Of a stretch of DNA of 64,000 nt, positions 50,498 through 59,060 are shown one piece after another. Position 1 is the stretch's first letter, and every line of letters starts with the position of its first letter. The notes beneath the pieces were generated by a model, which saw only the letters and a list, made by a program, of their open reading frames with translations, had not been told where the DNA came from and searched no databases. Source of the DNA: an uncultured bacterium (GTDB lineage: Bacteria; Actinomycetota; Coriobacteriia; Coriobacteriales; Atopobiaceae); NCBI GenBank assembly GCA_905214865.1, contig CAJMNO010000005.1:78345-142344 (forward strand), read 5' to 3'. Position numbers and translations under genes: made by a program.

Positions 50498-51406
50498 ATG
50501 AGCAGCGATAAAGCGCTGACGTTCCAGGACCTGATCCTGGCGCTCGAGCACTACTGGGCGGAGCAGGGGTGCACCGTCATGCAGCCGTACGACAGCGAGG
50601 TTGGTGCGGGCACCTTCCACACCGCCACCACGCTTCGCTCCCTGGGCCCCGACGCCTGGCGCACCTGCTACCCGCAGCCGTGCCGCCGCCCTGCCGACGG
50701 GCGCTACGGCGAGAACCCCAACCGCATGCAGCACTACTACCAGTTCCAGGTGCTCCTCAAGCCCTCGCCCAAGGACTCCCAGGACCTCTACCTGGGCTCC
50801 CTCAAGGCGATCGGCCTCGACCCCGCGCAGCACGACGTCCGCTTCGTCGAGGACGACTGGGAGAGCCCGACGCTGGGTGCCTGGGGCCTTGGCTGGGAGG
50901 TCTGGCTCAACGGCATGGAGGTCACGCAGTTCACCTACTTCCAGCAGGTGGGCGGCATCGAGGTCGACCCCGTCCCGGTCGAGATCACCTACGGCCTGGA
51001 GCGCATCGCCATGTACGCCCAGGGCGTCGACTCCGTGTACGACCTGGTGTGGAGCTATCTCCCCGACGGCACGCCCATGACCTATGGCGACGTCTTCCTC
51101 GAGAACGAGCGCGAGTTCTCCGCCTACAACTTCGAGGTCGCCAACGTCCAGATGATGCGCCAGAAGTTCGACGACTACGAGGCGGAGTGCCACTCCTGCC
51201 TCGACGCAGGGCTCCCGCTGCCCGCCTACGACTGCGTCATGAAGTGCAGCCACTCGTTCAACCTCCTCGACTCCCGCGGAGCCCTCTCGGCGGTCGAGCG
51301 CGCCAACTACATCCTGCGCGTGAGGACCATCGCAAAGGCCTGCTGCGAGGCGTACCTCGCCAAGGTCGCGGAGAAGGGCAGCCAGAAGAAGGGGGAGGTG
51401 GCCTAG
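50498..51406 (+). CDS. glyQ: Glycyl-tRNA synthetase alpha subunit
   Basis: The class II catalytic subunit of the alpha2-beta2 bacterial enzyme. The 302-aa protein has LTFQDLILALEHYWAEQGC, the GAGTFHTATTLRSLGP motif, NPNRMQHYYQFQVL and YGLERIAMY. ATG 50498 follows GGGAG. It lies immediately before glyS. No T-box leader was seen in the 34-nt gap after lepB. Confidence 0.98.
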   Translation: MSSDKALTFQDLILALEHYWAEQGCTVMQPYDSEVGAGTFHTATTLRSLGPDAWRTCYPQPCRRPADGRYGENPNRMQHYYQFQVLLKPSPKDSQDLYLGSLKAIGLDPAQHDVRFVEDDWESPTLGAWGLGWEVWLNGMEVTQFTYFQQVGGIEVDPVPVEITYGLERIAMYAQGVDSVYDLVWSYLPDGTPMTYGDVFLENEREFSAYNFEVANVQMMRQKFDDYEAECHSCLDAGLPLPAYDCVMKCSHSFNLLDSRGALSAVERANYILRVRTIAKACCEAYLAKVAEKGSQKKGEVA

Positions 51407-53503
51407 GTGGCCGACAGCAAGGACTTCCTACTCGAGATCGGTACCGAGGAGATGCCCTCGGCACCCCTCAACAACGCGGTCAGGCAGATCGGCACCCTCG
51501 TGAAGAAGGGGTTGGACGAGGCGGGGCTCGCGCACGGCGACGTCCGCGTGGTCTCGTCCCCCAGGAGGCTCACGGTGCTCGTCTCGTCCGTGCCCACCGC
51601 CACCGACGAGGTCCACGAGGTAAAGCGCGGGCCTGCGGCCAAGATCTCCTTCGACGACCAGGGCAACCCCACCAAGGCGGCCGCCGGCTTCGCTCGCAAG
51701 TTCGGCATCCAGGCCTCCGAGCTCGTGCGACGCGTGGACGCCGACGGCAGGGAGTACGTGTTTGCCGAGAAGAGCATCCCCTCGCTGCCCGCCGTTCCCA
51801 TCCTCGCCAGGCTCTCTGAGGAGACCATCGCCGGCCTCCAGTGGCCCAACTACCGCAGCCAGCGGTGGGGGAGCGAGCACGCCACCTTCGTCCGGCCCAT
51901 CCGCTGGATCTGCGCCATGCTCGGGCAGGACGTGGTCCCCGTGACCTACGCCGACGTCACCAGCGGCAACGTCACGCGCGGCCACCGCGTCCTCGGTCCC
52001 GGCGAGCACGTGGTGAGCGAGCCCTCCGCCTACGAGGGCGTGCTGGAGTCCTGCGGGGTCCTCTCGGCCGAGAGGCGCAGGCAGGTCATCCTCGAAGGCG
52101 TCCGCAAGGTCGAGGAGGAGCGCGGCGGCGCGAGGGTCGACATGCCCAAGAAGGTCTTCGACGAGGTCGTCAACCTCTGCGAGTGGCCCACGGTCCTGGT
52201 GGGCACCTTCGACGAGGAGTTCCTCGCCGTCCCGCACGAGATCATCTGCGAGTCGATGCTCTCGAACCAGCGCTACTTCCCCATCTATGACGCGGAGGGC
52301 AACCTCACGCGCGAGTTCGTCGTGGTCTCCAACGCCGACCCCGCCTGCTCCGAGCGCGTGGTGGACGGCAACGAGCGCGTCGTGCGCGCCCGCCTCTACG
52401 ACGCAAAGTTCTTCTACGACGAGGACCTCAGGCACCCGTTGGAGTACTACGTGCCCAGGCTCTCGTCGGTCGTGTTCCAGGAGAGGCTCGGGACCGTGCT
52501 CCAGAAGACGGAGCGCATGGAGGCCATCGCGCCCGCCGTCGCGAAGGGTGCCGGCGAGGGCGAGGACATCGCACGTCTCGCCGGGCGCGCTGCGCACCTC
52601 GCAAAGGCCGACCTCGTGACCCAGGCGGTCGTCGAGTTCACCAGCCAGCAGGGCGTCATGGGCGGCTATTATGCCAAGGCCTCGGGCGAGGACGACCGCG
52701 TGGCGGACGCCATCAGGGACCACTACCGCCCACGCTTCTCCGGTGACGAGCTGCCCCAGGGCATCGTCGGCAAGTGCGTGGCCGTCGCGGACAAGCTCGA
52801 CACCGTCTGCGGCATGTTCGCCATCGACGAGCCGCCCACCGGCTCCTCCGACCCCTTTGCCGTCCGTCGCTCCGCCCTGGGCGTCATCGCCATCCTTCGC
52901 ACGCTGCCGCAGGTCTCGCTTCCCGCGCTCATCGAGTGCTCCCTCAGGGCGTACGCCGACCAGGGGCTCGAGTTCGACGCGGAGAGGGTCGCCTCCGACG
53001 TCGCGTCCTTCTTCGCGAGCAGGCTCTCGGCCATCGCCCGCGACGAGGGGATCTCGCCCGACACCATCGAGGCCGTCTCGTCCGTGGGCGTCATCGACCC
53101 GGACGAGTTCCTGCAGAGGGCGCACGCCCTCGAGGACGCCCGCTCGGAGGCCCCGGAGCTCTTCGACGACCTCGCCACCGCGTACTCGCGCGCCGCGCAC
53201 CTCGCCGACCCGAGCCTGGGGAGCGAGGCGGACGAGGCAAGCATGGGCGAGGCGGAGCTCGCTCTCCTCGAGGCCTGCAGGCAGGGTGAGGCCAATGTGG
53301 AGAAAGCGTTGGCAAACCGTGACTATCCGGCCGTCTGCCGCGCCCTCGCCGAGCTGAGGGAACCCATTGACCGTTTCTTTGATGACGTACTCGTCATGGA
53401 CGAGGACACTAAGGTAAGGGAGAACCGCCTCAGGCTTCTCAACCGCTTCGCCGGCGTGTTCTCGGGCGTCGCCAACATCGGGGCGCTCTCCAAGAAGAAG
53501 TAG
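51407..53503 (+). CDS. glyS: Glycyl-tRNA synthetase beta subunit
   Basis: The tRNA-binding subunit, 698 aa: FLLEIGTEEMPSAPL at the N-terminus, the central GFARKFGI and MLSNQRYFPIYD, a central HD-like helical region (FAVRRSALGVIAILR) and a C-terminal DALR-type anticodon domain. The GTG at 51407 abuts the glyQ stop, with GGGGGAGG upstream. A GC-rich hairpin follows. Confidence 0.97.
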   Translation: MADSKDFLLEIGTEEMPSAPLNNAVRQIGTLVKKGLDEAGLAHGDVRVVSSPRRLTVLVSSVPTATDEVHEVKRGPAAKISFDDQGNPTKAAAGFARKFGIQASELVRRVDADGREYVFAEKSIPSLPAVPILARLSEETIAGLQWPNYRSQRWGSEHATFVRPIRWICAMLGQDVVPVTYADVTSGNVTRGHRVLGPGEHVVSEPSAYEGVLESCGVLSAERRRQVILEGVRKVEEERGGARVDMPKKVFDEVVNLCEWPTVLVGTFDEEFLAVPHEIICESMLSNQRYFPIYDAEGNLTREFVVVSNADPACSERVVDGNERVVRARLYDAKFFYDEDLRHPLEYYVPRLSSVVFQERLGTVLQKTERMEAIAPAVAKGAGEGEDIARLAGRAAHLAKADLVTQAVVEFTSQQGVMGGYYAKASGEDDRVADAIRDHYRPRFSGDELPQGIVGKCVAVADKLDTVCGMFAIDEPPTGSSDPFAVRRSALGVIAILRTLPQVSLPALIECSLRAYADQGLEFDAERVASDVASFFASRLSAIARDEGISPDTIEAVSSVGVIDPDEFLQRAHALEDARSEAPELFDDLATAYSRAAHLADPSLGSEADEASMGEAELALLEACRQGEANVEKALANRDYPAVCRALAELREPIDRFFDDVLVMDEDTKVRENRLRLLNRFAGVFSGVANIGALSKKK

Positions 53504-53508
53504 GGTCG

Positions 53509-53542
53509 GCGCCGCCCCGCCCCCTCGGGGGCGGCGCACTTT
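53509..53542 (+). terminator. Hairpin after glyS
   Basis: GCGCCGCCCC (53509-53518) pairs with GGGGCGGCGC (53528-53537), followed only by ACTTT. It is a strong stem with a weak T-run, probably partial termination ahead of the PPDK-regulator gene. Confidence 0.65.
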
Positions 53543-53561
53543 AGAGTTGGGAGGAACGCAC

Positions 53562-53966
53562 ATGCCAGAAGATTCCCTTGACGATGACGTCATGGAGCAC
53601 GTGACGCCGGTCGTCTTCGTTCTGTCCGACGCGCGTGGCAAGACCGCGGCAGGCGTGGTTGAGGCTGCGGCGGACCAGTTTGGCGAGGACGCCGTCATCA
53701 TCAAGCAGCTCGGCAACGTCCGCTCGGTCGACATGGTCAAAGACTACCTCGACCGCAACCTCGACCCCGGGGTTCCCGTCGCCGTGTTCCACACTCTGGT
53801 CGACCGCAACCTCAGGCGCGACATCCGCCGCGAGCTGGACAAGAGGGGCATCCCCTCGATCGACCTGCTTGGACCCGCGATCACGGTCCTCTCCACGCTC
53901 ACCGACCAGGAGCCAATCTACCAGCCCGGCCACCGCACCGACACCGAGGTCCAGGAGGTCCAGTAG
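53562..53966 (+). CDS. PPDK regulatory protein family (DUF299), N-terminal domain only
   Basis: The 134-aa protein matches just the first half of the kinase/pyrophosphorylase that switches PPDK on and off (family length about 270 aa). PVVFVLSDARGKTAAGVVEA corresponds to the family's SDSxGETAE N-terminus, and IPSIDLLGPAITVL and EPIYQPGHRTD to the end of the N-domain. It stops there: the catalytic C-domain with its P-loop (GVSRTSKTPLS type) is missing, and the 218-bp gap to ppdK is too short to hide it. ATG 53562 has GGGAGG upstream and codon use is normal, so it looks like a functional gene, not a decayed one. It cannot itself be the usual kinase; it may bind PPDK or nucleotide. Confidence 0.83.
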   Translation: MPEDSLDDDVMEHVTPVVFVLSDARGKTAAGVVEAAADQFGEDAVIIKQLGNVRSVDMVKDYLDRNLDPGVPVAVFHTLVDRNLRRDIRRELDKRGIPSIDLLGPAITVLSTLTDQEPIYQPGHRTDTEVQEVQ

Positions 53967-54093
53967 CAATCAGGCCCATGGTACCCCTAGGCCGTCCCAA
54001 AGGTGGGCACGGTCCTCTCACGGGCGGATAAGCGCCGTTGAATGGACCGACAAACGCATAAACGGGATGCTGGATACAATAAATCCCGATATT

Positions 54094-54133
54094 GAAAATG
54101 TCTGCGTCGACAGGTTCGGTGTCAGACATTTTC
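54094..54133 (+). promoter_or_regulatory. 11-bp inverted repeat in the ppdK leader
   Basis: GAAAATGTCTG (54094-54104) and CAGACATTTTC (54123-54133) are perfect complements 18 nt apart, ending 51 nt before the ppdK ATG. It is an operator or RNA hairpin; no T-run follows. No confident promoter was found around it (TACAAT at 54075-54080 lacks a -35). Confidence 0.55.
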
Positions 54134-54184
54134 TGTATGGAACGGTTCGGCAGTTCCGGGCCAGCGTCTACCAGAAGGAGTGCT

Positions 54185-56956
54185 ATGGCTGAGAAGCATG
54201 TGTATCGCTTCGGGAAGGACGAGAACGGCGACAACGTGACCGAGGTCGCCGGCAAGACCGTCGACGAGGCGAAGTGGATCACGGGCGGCAAGGGCGCCAA
54301 CCTTGCCGAGATGGCCAACATCGGCCTGCCCGTCCCTCCCGGTTTCACCATCACCTGCCAGACCTGCGTCGCGTACTCGGGCGCCGGCAACGTGTGGCCT
54401 GATGGCGTGCTCGACGAGATTGACGTCTACCGCAAGGACCTCGAGAAGCGCATGGGCAAGAAGATCGGCGACGCCGACGACCCCCTGCTAGTCTCCGTCC
54501 GCTCCGGCGCGCCCTTCTCGATGCCCGGCATGATGGACACCGTCCTCAACCTGGGCCTCAACGACAAGTCGGTCGAGGGCCTCGCCAAGCAGACCAACAA
54601 CCCCCGCTTTGCCTGGGACTCCTACCGCCGCTTCGTCCAGATGTTCTCCAACGTCGTCATGGGCGTCGACGGGCAGCTGTTCGAGGACGCCATCAACGAG
54701 AAGAAGGCCGAGCGCGGCGTCAAGCTCGACACCGAGCTCGATGCCGACGACCTCAAGGACCTCACCGAGACGTTCAAGGAGATCTTCGCGGTCAACGTCG
54801 ACTCCACGGCTCACCCCGAGGTCGCGCCCGAGGGCGTCGCCTCCTTCCCCCAGGACCCCTACCTGCAGCTCCGCCTTGCCGAGCAGGCGGTCTTCGGCTC
54901 CTGGAACACCGAGCGCGCCATCCTGTACCGCAAGCAGAACAAGATCGACGACACCCTCGGCACCGCCGTCAACGTCCAGGTCATGGTCTTCGGCAACAAG
55001 GGCAACACCTCCGCAACCGGCGTCGCGTTCACGCGCAACCCGGCCGACGGCACCAACGAGCGCTACGGTGACTTCCTGGTCAACGCCCAGGGCGAGGACG
55101 TCGTCGCCGGCATCCGCAACACCGAGCCCATCTCCGACCTGGTGAAGATCCCCGGCCTCGAGGAGGCGGGCAAAGAGCTCTACCACGTCTTCGAGATCCT
55201 CGAGGACCACTACGCCGACATGATGGACCTCGAGTTCACCATCGAGAACGGCAAGCTCTGGATGCTCCAGACGCGCGTGGGCAAGCGCACCGCCCTCTCC
55301 GCGCTCCGCGTGGCCATGCAGATGGTCGAGGAGGGCCGCATCACGCGCGAGCAGGCCATCATGCGCGTCGCCCCCTCGCAGCTCGACCAGCTCCTGCACC
55401 CGCAGTTCGACCCCAAGGCAAAGGTCAAGGTCGTCGCCAAGGGCATGAACGCCAGCCCCGGCGCAGCCGTGGGCGCCGTCGTGTTCTCCTCTGACGCCGC
55501 GGTCCACTACCACAACATCGAGAAGCCCTGCATCCTCGTGCGCTGGGAGACCACGCCCGACGACCTCAAGGGCATGGTCGCCGCGGAGGGCATCCTCACC
55601 TCCCACGGCGGCAAGACCTCGCACGCCGCCGTCATCGCTCGCGGCATGGGCGCGCCCTGCGTCTGCGGCGCCGAGGCGCTGAAGATCGACGCCAAGGCCA
55701 AGGAGTGCAGCATCAGCGGGACCGACATCGTCCTGCACGAGGGCGACGTCATCTCCATCAACGGCACCACCGGCGACGTCATCCTGGGCGAGGTGCCCCT
55801 GGTCAGGCCCGAGCTCACCGGCGACCTCGAGACCATCCTCGAGTGGGCCGACGAGGTCCGTCACGACGCCTCCCGCGGCCGCCTGTTCGGCGTTCGCGCC
55901 AACGCGGACAACCCCGCCGACGCCAAGCTGTCCCGCGACTTCGGTGCCGAGGGCATCGGCCTCGACCGCACCGAGCACATGTTCCTGGGCGACCGCAAGC
56001 AGATCATCCAGACCTTCATCCTCGCCGATCGCACGGGCGACAAGCAGACGGCCCTCGGCCAGCTGCTCAAGGCCCAGACCGACGACTTCCTGGGGATGTT
56101 CGAGGCCATGGACGGCAAGACGGTGATCGTCCGCCTGCTCGACCCGCCCCTGCACGAGTTCCTCGACAACCCGCGTGACTACGCCGTCGCGCTGGCGCAC
56201 GCCGAGGACCGTGGCGAGAACGAGACCCAGCTCAAGGCCCGTCGCGACATGCTGGCCCGTCTGGACTCCTTCCAAGAGGCCAACCCCATGCTCGGCCTCC
56301 GCGGCTGCCGCCTGGGCATCGTCTACCCCGAGCTCACCGAGATGCAGGTTCGCGCCATCGCCGGTGCCACCGCTCACCTCAAGAAGCGCGGCCTTGACCC
56401 CAGGCCCGAGATCATGGTCCCGCTGGTCGGCACCTACCAGGAGCTTCAGGTTGAGCGCGAGCAGATTGAGGCCGTCATCGCCTCCGTCTCCGAGCAGACC
56501 GGCGTCGACCTCCAGATCCCCATCGGCTGCATGATCGAGATCCCGCGTGCCGCCGTCACCGCCGACGAGATCGGCAAGTACGCCGACTTCTTCAGCTTTG
56601 GCACCAACGACCTCACCCAGATGGGCTTTGGGTACTCGCGCGACGACGTCGAGGGCGCGTTCGTCCCCCTGTACCTCAAGAAGAAGATCCTCAAGTCCAA
56701 CCCGTTCGAGACGCTCGACTACGGCATCGCCAAGCTCGTGAAGATGGGCGTCGAGGGTGGCCACAAGGCCAACGACAAGATCGTCTGCGGCGTCTGCGGC
56801 GAGACCGGCGGCGACCCGGACTCCATCCAGATGTACTACGACCTCGGGCTTGACTACGTCTCGTGCTCCCCGTACCGCGTGCCTATCGCACGCCTCGCGG
56901 GCGCGCAGGCCAAGATCAACTCCAACGGAGGCCCGCACACCCTTCCCACCAAGTAG
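54185..56956 (+). CDS. ppdK: Pyruvate, phosphate dikinase
   Basis: Interconverts pyruvate, ATP and phosphate with PEP, AMP and pyrophosphate. The 923-aa protein has an N-terminal ATP-grasp domain (GGKGANLAEMANIGLPVPPG, SVRSGAPFSMPGMMDTVLNL) and a swivelling phosphohistidine domain with GGKTSHAAVIARGMG, keeping the regulatory Thr two residues before the His. The PEP/pyruvate barrel has IGLDRTEHMF, FFSFGTNDLTQM and the catalytic Cys in VCGETGGDP. ATG 54185 follows AGAAGGAG. Codon bias is strong, suggesting high expression. PEP from this enzyme would feed glycolysis/gluconeogenesis, the PTS and DAHP synthase. Confidence 0.97.
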   Translation: MAEKHVYRFGKDENGDNVTEVAGKTVDEAKWITGGKGANLAEMANIGLPVPPGFTITCQTCVAYSGAGNVWPDGVLDEIDVYRKDLEKRMGKKIGDADDPLLVSVRSGAPFSMPGMMDTVLNLGLNDKSVEGLAKQTNNPRFAWDSYRRFVQMFSNVVMGVDGQLFEDAINEKKAERGVKLDTELDADDLKDLTETFKEIFAVNVDSTAHPEVAPEGVASFPQDPYLQLRLAEQAVFGSWNTERAILYRKQNKIDDTLGTAVNVQVMVFGNKGNTSATGVAFTRNPADGTNERYGDFLVNAQGEDVVAGIRNTEPISDLVKIPGLEEAGKELYHVFEILEDHYADMMDLEFTIENGKLWMLQTRVGKRTALSALRVAMQMVEEGRITREQAIMRVAPSQLDQLLHPQFDPKAKVKVVAKGMNASPGAAVGAVVFSSDAAVHYHNIEKPCILVRWETTPDDLKGMVAAEGILTSHGGKTSHAAVIARGMGAPCVCGAEALKIDAKAKECSISGTDIVLHEGDVISINGTTGDVILGEVPLVRPELTGDLETILEWADEVRHDASRGRLFGVRANADNPADAKLSRDFGAEGIGLDRTEHMFLGDRKQIIQTFILADRTGDKQTALGQLLKAQTDDFLGMFEAMDGKTVIVRLLDPPLHEFLDNPRDYAVALAHAEDRGENETQLKARRDMLARLDSFQEANPMLGLRGCRLGIVYPELTEMQVRAIAGATAHLKKRGLDPRPEIMVPLVGTYQELQVEREQIEAVIASVSEQTGVDLQIPIGCMIEIPRAAVTADEIGKYADFFSFGTNDLTQMGFGYSRDDVEGAFVPLYLKKKILKSNPFETLDYGIAKLVKMGVEGGHKANDKIVCGVCGETGGDPDSIQMYYDLGLDYVSCSPYRVPIARLAGAQAKINSNGGPHTLPTK

Positions 56957-56982
56957 GGCAAGGGGCTGAGCTAGCTCGCTAG

Positions 56983-57014
56983 GGGGGCGCCGCCGGAACG
57001 TCGGTGGCGCCCCC
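56983..57014 (+). terminator. Stem-loop after ppdK
   Basis: GGGGGCGCC-GCCG pairs with CGGT-GGCGCCCCC (13 pairs, one G-T) around GAACGT. The T-run is poor but the stem is very strong. Confidence 0.75.
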
Positions 57015-57059
57015 ATCTGTGTGGGTTTGGAAGATTGGGGAGACGCACCTCTCCAATGT

Positions 57060-57088
57060 TTGCGCTCATCGCCATGCGGGGCTATTAT
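57060..57088 (+). promoter_or_regulatory. Promoter of rplS
   Basis: TTGCGC (57060-57065), exact 17-bp spacer, TATTAT (57083-57088), giving a leader of about 58 nt. Confidence 0.78.
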
Positions 57089-57153
57089 TCTCTCTTGTGT
57101 GTAAACCTATGTGCCGCTCGGTACTCGACGGCACCTCTAGAGACGAGGAAACC

Positions 57154-57495
57154 ATGGACTACATCCGCGCAATCGAGCGTCAGCAGATCCGCGAGGACAT
57201 CCCTCAGGTTCGCGTTGGCGACAACGTCAAGGTGCACTACCGCATCAAGGAGGGCGACCGCGAGCGTGAGCAGGTCTTCCAGGGCGACGTCATCCGCATG
57301 AGCGGCGGCAGCTCCCGCGAGACCTTCACCGTCCGCAAGGTCAGCTTTGGCGTGGGCGTCGAGCGCACCTTCCCCCTCCACAGCCCCAAGATCGCCAAGC
57401 TCGAGGTCGTTCGCCACGGTGCCGTCCGTCGCGCCAAGCTGTACTACCTCCGCGACCGCGTGGGCAAGGCCGCTCGCATCCCCGAGAAGCGCTAA
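57154..57495 (+). CDS. rplS: 50S ribosomal protein L19
   Basis: The 113-aa protein has RVGDNVKVHYRIKEGDRER, QVFQGDVIRMSGGSSRETFT and AKLYYLRDRVGKAARI. ATG 57154 follows ACGAGGAAACC. It sits at a subunit bridge. It has its own promoter and terminator, consistent with its separation from the trmD operon by about 7.2 kb. Confidence 0.98.
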   Translation: MDYIRAIERQQIREDIPQVRVGDNVKVHYRIKEGDREREQVFQGDVIRMSGGSSRETFTVRKVSFGVGVERTFPLHSPKIAKLEVVRHGAVRRAKLYYLRDRVGKAARIPEKR

Positions 57496-57516
57496 GTCCA
57501 ATTTTGGAGTAGAGAG

Positions 57517-57545
57517 GAGCCGTCCCATGCGGGGCGGCTCTTTTT
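57517..57545 (+). terminator. Terminator after rplS
   Basis: GAGCCG-T-CCC pairs with GGG-G-CGGCTC around ATGC, then TTTTT (57541-57545). The rnhB start lies only 13 nt further on. Confidence 0.92.
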
Positions 57546-57558
57546 GTGAGGAGGCATC

Positions 57559-58347
57559 ATGTCCGAGGGCCCTCGGGGCGCGACCGCGCGAGAGATCGTC
57601 GCGATCATCAACGACGCCCCCCTCGAGGAGGTCGAAGACCTCGTCAGGCGGTATGGTGACGACCCGCGCAAGCAGGTCAGGGCCGCCGTGGCCCGCGCCG
57701 TCCGTCGCGGTGACGCCGAGCGTGCGGAGCGGGACCGCGTGAGGGCCATGTACGAGCTCCAGGCGCAGATGGGCGGGACCGGCCTGGTGATGGGCGTCGA
57801 CGAGGTCGGCAGGGGCGCCATAGCCGGGCCGCTCACCGTCGGTGCCGTGATTCTCCCCCCAGAGCCCATCATCTGGGGGCTCAACGACTCAAAGCAGCTC
57901 ACGCCGGCTCGCAGGGAGGTCCTTGCGGCCCGCATCGCCGAGGTCGCCACGGCCATCGGCATAGCCCACGTGGAGCCTGCCTCCATCGACGCCGTGGGCA
58001 TGGCCTCGGCACTCAGGTTCGCCATGGCCAAGGCCATCGATGACGCGGGCGTGGAGCCCGACTGCGTCCTCATCGACGGTAACCCCGTCCACGTCCACCC
58101 AAGGGAGAAGACCCTGGTCAAGGGAGACGCCCGCATCGCCGCGATCGCCGCCGCATCCATCGTCGCCAAGGTCACGAGGGACTCCATCATGGTTGCCTAC
58201 GACGAGGAGTACCCGGGCTACCACCTTGCGGAGTGCAAGGGATACGGGTCTGCAGCGCACATCGCGGCGATCCGAGAGCGTGGTCTCACCCCCATCCACC
58301 GCGTCTCGTTCTGCGGGAACTTTCTGGAGACGCCCCCTCTCTTCTAG
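57559..58347 (+). CDS. rnhB: Ribonuclease HII
   Basis: Removes ribonucleotides from DNA. The 262-aa protein has the catalytic Asp81-Glu82 in MGVDEVGRGAIAGP (Val in place of the usual Ala), LNDSKQLTPARRE, VLIDGNPVHV and KVTRDSIM. It has an N-terminal extension of about 75 residues, as in Firmicute enzymes. ATG 57559 follows TGAGGAGG just past the rplS terminator. Confidence 0.95.
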   Translation: MSEGPRGATAREIVAIINDAPLEEVEDLVRRYGDDPRKQVRAAVARAVRRGDAERAERDRVRAMYELQAQMGGTGLVMGVDEVGRGAIAGPLTVGAVILPPEPIIWGLNDSKQLTPARREVLAARIAEVATAIGIAHVEPASIDAVGMASALRFAMAKAIDDAGVEPDCVLIDGNPVHVHPREKTLVKGDARIAAIAAASIVAKVTRDSIMVAYDEEYPGYHLAECKGYGSAAHIAAIRERGLTPIHRVSFCGNFLETPPLF

Positions 58348-58517
58348 GTCTCGCGTCGAACCCCGCGCCGTATCGGCTGATGGCTCCGACCAGCTTGGCC
58401 CTGCGTGCCCGATGCGCCTTGCCCGTTCTGCCAGCCTCACGCCCTGCCGGGGCGAGTCCCGCGCCACCCTCCCGTGCGAAGATCGCCCCACTGTCGTGCG
58501 AGGCAAGGGAGGATGCG

Positions 58518-59060
58518 ATGTCAGGTCTGGAAGGGTGCCCCTTCGAGGGCCGCGAGGACGAGTCCGCGGGGACCATGGGGGGAACGCGCGAGTGCGTGAA
58601 GGAGCCGGTGGCGCCAACGCCGCCCGAGGCGTCGGACGGATGTCCCTGCCCCCGTCGCGGGGAGCGCGGAGGAAAGGGCGCCAGGGAATTCTCGCCCCAC
58701 GAGCTCGGCAGGCGCGGGGAGGAGCTTGCCGCATCCTACCTGGAGAGCCGGGGGCTCGAGATCGTGGAGAGGAACTTCCGCTGCCGCTCCGGGGAGGCGG
58801 ACATCGTCGCCTGGGAGGACGGGGAGTACGTCCTTGTCGAGGTCAAGACCAGGCTTGCCATCGGACGGGAGCGCGAGAGCCTTCCCGAGCTGGCGGTGGA
58901 CTCAGACAAGCGGGAGCGCTACCGCAGGATCGCGCTCGAGTACATGATGCTCCATCCCGAGGTCTCGTTCGTGCGCTTTGACGTCATAGCCATCAACGTG
59001 GTGGGGGAGAGGCAGGCGAGCCTCCGCCATCTGGTGGGTGCGTTCTCATGGGACGAGTAG
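58518..59060 (+). CDS. UPF0102 (YraN) endonuclease-like protein with N-terminal extension
   Basis: The 180-aa protein has a YraN core from about residue 58 (HELGRRGEELAASYLESRGL, CRSGEADIVAWEDGEYVLVE) with nuclease-fold Glu/Asp and EVK residues at about 93-110. The first 57 residues are extra, low-complexity, with Cys 7, 26, 42 and 44. ATG 58518 has GGGAGG upstream, which supports translation of the extension, although an internal start cannot be excluded. It abuts comM (the TAG is followed directly by ATG), the usual yraN-comM-dprA order. The 170 bp upstream show no gene. Confidence 0.87.
   Translation: MSGLEGCPFEGREDESAGTMGGTRECVKEPVAPTPPEASDGCPCPRRGERGGKGAREFSPHELGRRGEELAASYLESRGLEIVERNFRCRSGEADIVAWEDGEYVLVEVKTRLAIGRERESLPELAVDSDKRERYRRIALEYMMLHPEVSFVRFDVIAINVVGERQASLRHLVGAFSWDE

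Noticed and set aside
53967..54184. Remnant of the PPDK-regulator C-terminal domain
   Set aside because: The gap is 218 bp, and the open frame across part of it gives no P-loop or other family motif.
54488..57016. 842-aa open frame antisense to ppdK
   Set aside because: Same effect: a repetitive low-complexity translation opposite a strongly biased, highly expressed gene.
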